DNA of 64,000 nt from JBEVOS01 sp964563395. GTDB taxonomy: Bacteria > Pseudomonadota > Alphaproteobacteria > Caulobacterales > Aquidulcibacteraceae. Location: NCBI GenBank assembly GCA_964563395.1, contig CAZLWK010000011.1, positions 50,135-114,134 of the forward strand, written 5' to 3'. Below are positions 7,772-14,048 of this stretch, piece by piece. The position numbers were made by a program, and so were the translations under genes. The notes below the pieces were generated by a model. It ran no database searches, was not told where the DNA came from, and worked only from the letters and a program-made list of their open reading frames with translations. Each line of letters starts with the position of its first letter. Position 1 is the first letter of the stretch.

Positions 7772-7864
7772 TTACGCGACGATCAGGGCGGCTTGGGCGA
7801 CGGTGGCGTAGGCGGCCGGGGTGAACACGGCGATCGCGGCGAGGATGGCGAAAATCTTGGTCAT
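7772..7864 (-). CDS. 30-residue exported-type peptide, copy 3
   Basis: An intact 30-codon gene. The product starts MTKIFAILAAIAVF, then TPAAYA, and ends TVAQAALIVA. Lys3, the hydrophobic core and the AYA at residues 18-20 give it the look of a signal peptide with a ten-residue tail. The ribosome binding site AAGGAG lies nine bases before ATG. The upstream 100 bases closely match those of copy 2. It converges on the TauE gene with ten bases between stops. I recognise no characterised family. Other readings are a membrane-inserted micropeptide or a leader peptide. Confidence 0.68.
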   Translation of the reverse strand: MTKIFAILAAIAVFTPAAYATVAQAALIVA

Positions 7865-7953
7865 CTCTGGTCTCTCCTTCGGCCCGAAGCGTCATCGCTT
7901 CGTTGAAGAGACCATGAGACATCCCCCTCCCGGCCGATGTGACCCGGGGCACA
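7865..7953 (-). promoter_or_regulatory. conserved leader and CRP-like site of peptide copy 3
   Basis: This has the same plan as the leader of copy 2: TGTGA-CCCGGG-GCACA at 7938-7953, inner hairpin GAAGCG/CGCTTC at 7886-7901, outer stem GGTCTC/GAGACC at 7869-7874 and 7908-7913, and AAGGAG at 7874-7879. Between the CRP-like site and the hairpin the two copies differ (7914-7930 against 5136-5152), so the shared blocks look selectively kept. The remaining sequence up to 8118 shows no feature I can support. Confidence 0.5.
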
Positions 7954-8118
7954 GGACCGAATTTTTGCGTTGAACCACCCACGGGCGATGTTCGTGAAGG
8001 CTGCGCGGTGCTAGGTTGAAGATGGCGCGACCGACTACGCCTATTTGTCGCGCGGCTCTCTCATGAGGGTCACGACCGACTGAACTCCGCTTTACGCGGT
8101 TTGGTGTGGGGCGTTCGC

Positions 8119-8244
8119 GTGACCGATGGACCAAAGGTTTTGGTCTATCTCATTGTCCTGGTCTGGATGATCGGGGCGATCGCCATATCGTGCGACGCCA
8201 TCATGTGGGACCCGCAGGCCTTTACGGCTCCACCCCGCCATTGA
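8119..8244 (+). CDS. possible 41-residue membrane peptide
   Basis: A GTG-initiated reading frame of 41 codons with one clear hydrophobic helix (VLVYLIVLVWMIGAIAI at about residues 7-23) and a short polar tail. A GGGG at 8108-8111 could serve as ribosome binding site. Its end overlaps the 3' end of ihfB on the other strand by 23 bases. There is no known family. The hydrophobic pattern is more coherent than expected by chance, but without conservation data this is only a candidate. Confidence 0.28.
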   Translation: MTDGPKVLVYLIVLVWMIGAIAISCDAIMWDPQAFTAPPRH

Positions 8245-8521
8245 CCTTGAGCCGTAGCTCCTTGCCCGGTTTGAAGAAGGGCACTTTCTTGGCCGCCACC
8301 TTCACGGCAGCGCCGGTGCGCGGATTGCGCCCCACGCGGGCCTCGCGCGTGCGTACGGAGAACGCCCCGAAGCCGCGCAATTCCACGCGCCCGCCGGCGG
8401 CGAGCGTCTGGGCGATTTCGTCGAGCACGATATCGACGGCGGCCTCCACATCCGCCGCTTTCATGGTGGCGAATTCTTCCTGGAGCCGGGCGACGAGCGC
8501 GGATCGAAGCATGCGGTCCAT
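8222..8521 (-). CDS. ihfB: integration host factor beta subunit
   Basis: A 99-residue HU/IHF-family DNA-bending protein; as IHF-beta it would pair with IHF-alpha to bend specific DNA sites. The DNA-binding arm is GFGAFSVRTREARVGRNPRTGAAVKV, with the intercalating proline in RNPRTG, and the C-terminal PFFKPGKELRLKVN is typical. Identity as the beta subunit rests on the GRVELRGFGAFSV sequence and on the conserved position downstream of rpsA. The true start may be the Met four codons in (8512), which fits the family length better. Confidence 0.92.
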   Translation of the reverse strand: MDRMLRSALVARLQEEFATMKAADVEAAVDIVLDEIAQTLAAGGRVELRGFGAFSVRTREARVGRNPRTGAAVKVAAKKVPFFKPGKELRLKVNGGVEP

Positions 8522-8591
8522 CTCCCCACGTGGGCCGAAGCATTGATGGCGGAACGCACGCGCGCGTCAACCTCGTCACGTTGATTTGCAA

Positions 8592-8623
8592 AGAAAAAAG
8601 GCCGGGAGCGACGCCCCCGGCCT
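8592..8623 (-). terminator. intrinsic terminator of rpsA
   Basis: On the minus strand an 8-bp GC stem (AGGCCGGG with CCCGGCCT, 8599-8606 and 8616-8623) is followed directly by TTTTTTCTTT. It sits 26 bases after the rpsA stop and separates rpsA from ihfB. Confidence 0.88.
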
Positions 8624-8649
8624 CAATCCTTGGCGCGATGTGCGCGCGC

Positions 8650-10350
8650 CTATTGCTTGTCAGAGCCCTTGCGCAGCGCGGCGCCCAGAATGTCGCCCAG
8701 CGAGGCGCCCGAATCGGACGAGCCGAATTGCGCGATCGCCTCCTTCTCGTCGGCCAGCTCCATCGCCTTGATGGAGAGCGAGACGCGGCGGGCGTTGCGG
8801 TCGAAGGCGGTGACTTGCGCGTCCACGCGGTCGCCGACGGCGAAGCGCTCGGGGCGCTGCTCGGAGCGGTCGCGCGAGAGATCCGATTTGCGGATGAAGC
8901 TGCGCAGCTGCTTTTCCTCGCCGAACGCCACTTCGATGCCGCCGGACGAGACCTCCACGACCTCAACCGTCACGGTCTGGCCGCGGCGGAATTCGGCTCC
9001 CTGCAGCGGATCGGAGCCCGCCTGCTTGATGCCAAGCGAGATGCGCTCCTTCTCGATGTCGACATCGAGCACCCGCGCCTTCACCGTGTCGCCCTTATTG
9101 TAGCGCTGCAGCGCTTCCTCGCCCTGGGCGTCCCAAGCGATGTCGCTGAGATGCACCATGCCGTCGATCTCGGCATTGAGGCCGATGAAGAGGCCGAACT
9201 CGGTGATGCTCTTCACTTCGCCTTCGATGTCCGTGCCGATCGGATGGTCGGCGAGGAATTGATCCCACGGATTGGGCACGACCTGTTTGATGCCGAGCGA
9301 GATGCGGCGCTTGTCGCCGTCCACGTCGAGCACCATCACGTCGACTTCCTGGCTGGTGGACAGAATTTTCGACGGATGCGCGTTCTTCTTCGTCCAGCTC
9401 ATTTCGCTGACATGGACGAGGCCTTCCACGCCGGGCTCCAGCTCCACGAAGGCGCCGTAATCGGTGATGTTGGTGACGCGGCCCGAGAATTTGCCGTTCA
9501 CCGGATATTTCTGTTCCACGCCATCCCACGGATCGGACATGAGCTGCTTCATGCCCAGCGAGATGCGCTGCGTGTCCGGATTGATCTTGACGATCTGCAC
9601 CTTCACCGTGTCGCCCACATTGAGCACTTGGCTCGGATGCGAGACGCGCTTCCAGCTCATGTCGGTGACATGCAGGAGGCCGTCGATCCCGCCGAGGTCC
9701 ACGAACGCCCCGTAATCGGTGATGTTCTTGACCACGCCTTCGCGGATTTCGCCTTCTTGCAATTGGCCGACGATTTCGGCGCGTTCGGAGGCTCTGCTTT
9801 CTTCAAGCACGGCGCGGCGCGACACGACGATATTGCCGCGCGCGCGATCCATTTTGAGGATGGCGAAAGGCTGCGTGATGTTCATCAGCGGGCCAACATC
9901 GCGCACGGGGCGGATATCGACTTGGCTGCCGGGCAGGAACGCATTGGCGCCGCCGAGATCGACGGTGAAACCGCCCTTCACGCGGCCCACCAGCGCGCCC
10001 ATCACGGTCTCGCCGGCGGCGAAATTCTTTTCAAGGCGCGTCCAGGCTTCCTCGCGGCGCGCCTTCTCGCGGCTGACGACGGCGTCGCCCAGCGCGTTCT
10101 CGATGCGGTCGAGATAGACTTCGACGATGTCGCCCGCTTTCGGCGCGCCCGCGCCGTCATCGGCGAGGAATTCGCGCAGCGGAATGCGCCCTTCGGTCTT
10201 GAGGCCGATATCGACCACCACGAAATCGTGCTCGATGGCGAGCACAGTCGCCGGCACGACGCGGCCTTCCACCATGCCTTGCGCGGAAAGGCTTTCGTTC
10301 AGCAGCGCGGCGAAATCATCCCGCGACGGGTTTTGGGCTAGCGAACTCAT
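8650..10350 (-). CDS. rpsA: 30S ribosomal protein S1
   Basis: A 566-residue ribosomal protein S1, which helps the 30S subunit bind and unfold mRNA leaders. Six S1/OB-fold repeats can be followed, with copies of the signature GAFVDLGGIDGLLHVTDMSW / GAFVELEPGVEGLVHVSEMSW in repeats 3 and 4, and a degenerate first repeat (IEHDFVVVDIGLKTEGRIPLREF). The length is normal for alphaproteobacteria. The start at 10350 (MSSLAQNP) is preferred over an in-frame one six codons upstream because GGAG at 10362-10365 then lies upstream of it. The order cmk, rpsA, ihfB is the conserved arrangement. Confidence 0.97.
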   Translation of the reverse strand: MSSLAQNPSRDDFAALLNESLSAQGMVEGRVVPATVLAIEHDFVVVDIGLKTEGRIPLREFLADDGAGAPKAGDIVEVYLDRIENALGDAVVSREKARREEAWTRLEKNFAAGETVMGALVGRVKGGFTVDLGGANAFLPGSQVDIRPVRDVGPLMNITQPFAILKMDRARGNIVVSRRAVLEESRASERAEIVGQLQEGEIREGVVKNITDYGAFVDLGGIDGLLHVTDMSWKRVSHPSQVLNVGDTVKVQIVKINPDTQRISLGMKQLMSDPWDGVEQKYPVNGKFSGRVTNITDYGAFVELEPGVEGLVHVSEMSWTKKNAHPSKILSTSQEVDVMVLDVDGDKRRISLGIKQVVPNPWDQFLADHPIGTDIEGEVKSITEFGLFIGLNAEIDGMVHLSDIAWDAQGEEALQRYNKGDTVKARVLDVDIEKERISLGIKQAGSDPLQGAEFRRGQTVTVEVVEVSSGGIEVAFGEEKQLRSFIRKSDLSRDRSEQRPERFAVGDRVDAQVTAFDRNARRVSLSIKAMELADEKEAIAQFGSSDSGASLGDILGAALRKGSDKQ

Positions 10351-10508
10351 ACGTCGAATAAACTCCAATGTTTCAGGCCAGCCGGTTGGCTCCGGCGGTC
10401 TTGGCGCTGTGCGCCTGAGGTGAAAGAACGAGACTAGACCCGACGCTGGCGGGCGGTGATCCGTAATGGGCGGAGCCGCAGCCTAGAAACGACAATCGGC
10501 CCGCGAGC

Positions 10509-11144
10509 TTAAGCCTGCGGGCGCGAACGGGCCGCGTCGATGATGCGCCGGGCGGCCGCCACGGCGGCCTCTATAGAGAGTGCGGTCGTGTCCAGCAAGT
10601 GCGCATCCGGCGCCTGGCGGAGCGGCGCGTCCGGGCGGCTCGCGTCGCGCGCGTCGCGCTCCTCGATCCGGCGAGTGATTTCATCGAGACTGATCGCTTC
10701 TCCGCGCGCGACCAGCTCACGCCACCGCCGTTCGGCCCGCACCGGCAGGGACGCTGTCACGAACAGCTTCACGTCGGCCTCGGGGCAGATCACGGTGCCG
10801 ATGTCGCGTCCGTCCAGCACGGCGCCGCCGAGCTGCGCGGCGAAGGCGCGCTGGGCGGAGAGAAGCGCCGCGCGCACGCCGGGCATGGCCGCCACCTTGG
10901 AGGCGGCGTCGCCGACGGCGGCGCTGCGGATGCGGTCCTCGTCGATGGCCGTCAGATCGAGCGCGCGTGCGGCGGCTTCAGCGGCCGCGGCGTCGCCGGT
11001 GTCGGCGTCAGCCTCCAGCAGCGCCAGCCCCACGGCCCGGTAGAGCGCGCCCGTATCCAGCCGCGCCAAGCCGTAATGCGCGGCGAGGCGCTTGGAGAGG
11101 GTGCCCTTGCCGGAGGCGGTGGGGCCATCGATGGCGAGGATCAT
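10509..11144 (-). CDS. cmk: cytidylate kinase
   Basis: A 211-residue (d)CMP kinase that makes (d)CDP from (d)CMP with ATP. The P-loop GPTASGKGT is at residues 7-15, the CMP-binding DGRDIGTVICPEADVKLF segment lies in the middle, and the lid region RWRELVARGE...ITRRIEERDARDASRPDAPL is complete. The start at 11144 gives the canonical MILAIDGP; the 59-codon upstream extension is unsupported. It is transcribed leftward toward rpsA, with a 158-base spacer that contains the rpsA leader. It is divergent from the FYDLN gene. Confidence 0.96.
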   Translation of the reverse strand: MILAIDGPTASGKGTLSKRLAAHYGLARLDTGALYRAVGLALLEADADTGDAAAAEAAARALDLTAIDEDRIRSAAVGDAASKVAAMPGVRAALLSAQRAFAAQLGGAVLDGRDIGTVICPEADVKLFVTASLPVRAERRWRELVARGEAISLDEITRRIEERDARDASRPDAPLRQAPDAHLLDTTALSIEAAVAAARRIIDAARSRPQA

Positions 11145-11268
11145 GCAGGGTCCGGGGAGGGCGCGCCCGACCCGGGTTTTGGGCCCGGCGCGCCTTGGCG
11201 ACAAAGGTTTTGACAGGGCCCCCGGCGCGTGGCAAGCGAGCGCCCCTCCATCCGGGAGCGAGGTCAAA

Positions 11269-11730
11269 GTGGCGAAGGCCGAACTGGGCGAGAAGCAGAT
11301 CTGTCCGAACTGCGGCGCCAAATTCTACGATCTCAGGAAGCGCCCGGCGATATGCCCGAAATGCGCCACCGCCTTCGATCCGGCGGATGAGACGGTTCGC
11401 CTGAAGCGCACCCGCACGCGCGCGCCGGTCTATGAAACGGCCCTCGACGACGAGGACGAGGCGCCCAAGCGCGCCGTCGCGGACGACGAGGAAGAAGAGG
11501 TTGAGGTGACGCCGGAGATCGACGCCGAGGGCGCCGACGATCCGGTCGTGCTGGAAGACGACGAGGATGCGCCCGTCGGCGACGATCTTCCGCCCGGCTT
11601 CAGCGAGGAGGAGGCCGATCTCGAGGACGAGACCGCCGCCGAGGATGAGATTCCGACGCTGGAGGACGAAGAAGAATTTTCCGAGGACGAGATCGGCGAT
11701 TTGCCGGACGGAGAAGACGACGACAGATAG
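11269..11730 (+). CDS. FYDLN-acid zinc-ribbon protein (TIGR02300-like)
   Basis: A 153-residue protein almost confined to Alphaproteobacteria. The N-terminal zinc ribbon uses Cys12, Cys15, Cys29 and Cys32 and contains the family FYDL at 19-22. The remaining 110 residues are strongly acidic (long runs of Asp and Glu) and probably disordered. The function is unknown. The start is the GTG at 11269, preceded by GGGAGCGAGG. The conserved family opening AKAELGEKQICPNCG begins right after it. The longer ATG-started frame runs back into the cmk leader and is rejected. It sits just before tRNA-Ala, a common neighbourhood. Confidence 0.9.
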   Translation: MAKAELGEKQICPNCGAKFYDLRKRPAICPKCATAFDPADETVRLKRTRTRAPVYETALDDEDEAPKRAVADDEEEEVEVTPEIDAEGADDPVVLEDDEDAPVGDDLPPGFSEEEADLEDETAAEDEIPTLEDEEEFSEDEIGDLPDGEDDDR

Positions 11731-11840
11731 GATTTCGCCGCCTGCGGCGGCGCCTTGATTGCGGTGCGCGCGCCCGGTAGCGTGCCGACTTCCCAATTTC
11801 AGAGGCTTGAGCGCGGCGACGCCGCTTGAGAGCTTCTTTA

Positions 11841-11916
11841 GGGGCCATAGCTCAGCTGGGAGAGCGCCTGCATGGCATGCAGGAGGTCAGCGGTTCGATC
11901 CCGCTTGGCTCCACCA
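11841..11916 (+). tRNA. tRNA-Ala (anticodon GGC)
   Basis: A 76-base cloverleaf ending in an encoded CCA. The acceptor stem is GGGGCCA with TGGCTCC, followed by discriminator A. The D arm is GCTC-AGCTGGGA-GAGC. The anticodon stem CCTGC/GCAGG encloses the loop ATGGCAT, giving anticodon GGC (Ala, codons GCC/GCU). The T arm is GCGGTTCGATCCCGC. Confidence 0.97.
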
Positions 11917-11972
11917 AACTCTTCCGGCGTGGCGTTCGCCGCTGTCGATTGAAACTCAAACCTCGGACATCC

Positions 11973-12743
11973 TTACGCGGCCACGATCACCCGGACATTC
12001 GCGCGCGCGAGCATGTTAAGCTGCGCGCCCGAGACGCCGCTATCCGTGACGACAATGTCGATATCGCCGAGGCCGCACACCACATTGCCGGATGGTTCGG
12101 CGAATTTGCTGCTGTCGACGAGCACGATGGTTTGTTCAGCGCGCTCGATCAGCCTGCGTTCCGCGGCGACCAGAATGACATCCGCCTGCATCACGCCCAT
12201 CGGTCCTAGCGCCGCCGCGCCCATGAAGAGCTTCGGCGCGACAAAGCGCGGCATGAGATCGTCGCCGGCCGCGGAAAGGATGATGTTTTGCTCGCGAAAC
12301 ACCGCCCCGCCGGGCACGCTCACACGCGTGCCGCTCTGCGGCAGCAGCGCGGAAACGATGTGGAGTGAGTTCGTCAGGACTTGCAGCCCCAGCCCATCGA
12401 GGTGCGGACACATTTGCAGTGTGGTCGATCCGCCATCGATCATGATCGCTTCGCCGGAAACGCAGAGCGCCGCGGCCGCTTTGCCGATCGCTTCCTTTTG
12501 CGACCTATTCTTGCGGATGTTTTCGTGAAACGGCGCGCCCAAGAGCGCGTGGGATTGCTCGCCTTCAACGAGCTTTGCGCCGCCATGAACGCGCACGATA
12601 TGACCGTCCCGCGCCAGACGATCGAGATCGCGCCGCAGGGTCGCAGGTGATGCGCTCAGATGCATCTCGAATTCTCGAAAAGGCACGAAGCCCCGCTCCG
12701 CGAGCAGTTTGAGGATCGCCTCTTCGCGTAGTGTCGCGTGCAT
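11973..12743 (-). CDS. rhaR: DeoR/GlpR-family regulator, probable rhamnose repressor
   Basis: A 256-residue DeoR-family regulator. The N-terminal helix-turn-helix includes FREFEMHLSASPATLRRDLDRLARDGHIVRVHGGA (about residues 21-56). The rest is the sugar-phosphate-sensing domain with MIDGGSTT and VDSSKF near the C-terminal third. It is the third gene of the leftward run rhaD-rhaI-deoR, starting nine bases after the rhaI stop. Rhizobial rhamnose loci use a DeoR-type repressor named RhaR. The name here is by that analogy, and the effector is not shown. Confidence 0.82.
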   Translation of the reverse strand: MHATLREEAILKLLAERGFVPFREFEMHLSASPATLRRDLDRLARDGHIVRVHGGAKLVEGEQSHALLGAPFHENIRKNRSQKEAIGKAAAALCVSGEAIMIDGGSTTLQMCPHLDGLGLQVLTNSLHIVSALLPQSGTRVSVPGGAVFREQNIILSAAGDDLMPRFVAPKLFMGAAALGPMGVMQADVILVAAERRLIERAEQTIVLVDSSKFAEPSGNVVCGLGDIDIVVTDSGVSGAQLNMLARANVRVIVAA

Positions 12744-12751
12744 TTCTGATC

Positions 12752-14038
12752 CTACACGATACCGGCGCCCAGACCGACGGGTTTGCGTTCACGCGCCTTG
12801 CGCGCGCGCCATCCGCTTGCGCGATAGGCGTCCAAGACGTCAATCGCGCCGCCGTTTTCAAGCCGCGCGCGGGCGAGGATCGGCGACACGTCGGTCTTGT
12901 ATGCGGTGCGTAGAGTCTGAAACGCCATCATCGCGTCATTGCCTTCCTGCGCCGCATGCAGCGCCTCACGATCGACAAGAAGCGCCTTCGCATACGCCGT
13001 CGCGATCGCTTCGGCCGATGCGAGCATGCTCTCTATGGGGTCTGTCACGTTGTGGGATTGGTCAATCATATAGGCCGGATTGAATGAGCCTGGCGAGCTT
13101 TGCTCGCCCTCCACAAGCTCGTTGAAAATCAGGAAGAGCTGGTGTGGGTTGATCGCTCCACTGTCGAGATCGTCGTCGCCATACTTGGAATCGTTGAAAT
13201 GGAAGCCGCCGAGCTTCCCAAACCGATGCAGGCGCGCAACTATTTGTTCAATGTTCACGTTGGGAGCATGATGCCCAAGATCGACGAGACATTGCGCTTT
13301 CGCGCCAAGAGTTTGAGCGGCGAGGATTGATGTGCCCCAATCGGCGATAACGGTCGTGTAGAAGGCGGGCTCATAGAGCTTATGTTCAAGCAGCATGCGC
13401 CACGTATCGGGGAGCGCTGCATAGACTTCCGCCGCTGCGTCGAGATAGAGATCGAAGGCGCGCGATAGGTTTTGCTGACCTGGCAGATTGCCGCCATCGC
13501 CAACCCAAACGGTGATCGCTTCGGCGCCGAGCTTCGTCCCAATCTCAACGCATTCAATGTTGTGGGCGATGGCCTGCGCTCGAACGCGCGCGTCCGTCGA
13601 GGCGAGACTGCCATTTCGATAGCTGTGCGCCTGTCCCGGCTGGTCTTGGAAAGTGTTGGAATTCACTGCATCGAAGCCAAGCCCCAGGGCCTCCGCTTCC
13701 TCGCGCAGCGCGCCGTAATCGGAAGCAAAGTCCCATGGAAAATGCGGGCTTACGCGCGGCGTCATTCTGCAAAGTTGATGAACGAGCGCGCAATCCTCCA
13801 GCTTTTCGTGAATATTGGTCGGCTCGCCAGAGATTGGAAATTTTGCAAAACGGGTGCCGCCTCTGCCCAATCCCCAGGTCGGCACGGCCACGGAAAACCG
13901 TGCGACTCGCTGTTTGACGTCGTCAATGCCGCGTCCACGTCGGTCGAGAACGCGGCCCAGAGACTCATATTCGTCGTTGAGCGCTTCGATTCGCGTTGCG
14001 TTGGCTTCGTCAAGCAGCGCTTGGTTGAGAGGAGGCAT
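12752..14038 (-). CDS. rhaI: L-rhamnose isomerase (RhaI type)
   Basis: A 428-residue TIM-barrel sugar isomerase converting L-rhamnose to L-rhamnulose. It is the RhaI type found in rhizobia and other Alphaproteobacteria, not the enterobacterial RhaA. Metal-site segments are visible: EHKLYEPAFY, LVDLGHHAPNVNIEQIVA, GGFHFNDSKYGDDDLDSG. The start at 14038 (MPPLNQALLDEANATRIEAL) follows GCCTCCTC complement (GGAGG would be read just inside); upstream in-frame sequence runs into rhaD and its N gap and is rejected. It is ten bases downstream of rhaD on the same strand. Confidence 0.93.
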   Translation of the reverse strand: MPPLNQALLDEANATRIEALNDEYESLGRVLDRRGRGIDDVKQRVARFSVAVPTWGLGRGGTRFAKFPISGEPTNIHEKLEDCALVHQLCRMTPRVSPHFPWDFASDYGALREEAEALGLGFDAVNSNTFQDQPGQAHSYRNGSLASTDARVRAQAIAHNIECVEIGTKLGAEAITVWVGDGGNLPGQQNLSRAFDLYLDAAAEVYAALPDTWRMLLEHKLYEPAFYTTVIADWGTSILAAQTLGAKAQCLVDLGHHAPNVNIEQIVARLHRFGKLGGFHFNDSKYGDDDLDSGAINPHQLFLIFNELVEGEQSSPGSFNPAYMIDQSHNVTDPIESMLASAEAIATAYAKALLVDREALHAAQEGNDAMMAFQTLRTAYKTDVSPILARARLENGGAIDVLDAYRASGWRARKARERKPVGLGAGIV

Positions 14039-14048
14039 TGGAAACAGC

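Noticed and set aside
7892..8134. 80-codon minus-strand frame beyond peptide copy 3
   Set aside because: It runs through the leader hairpin and CRP-like site of the peptide gene and has no coherent composition.
8530..10341. 603-codon open frame antisense to rpsA
   Set aside because: It mirrors the S1 repeats in reverse and shows no family pattern; long antisense frames are expected in GC-rich coding DNA.
10495..10526. GC-rich hairpin at the cmk stop as a terminator or attenuator
   Set aside because: No T run follows on the relevant strand and it overlaps coding sequence.
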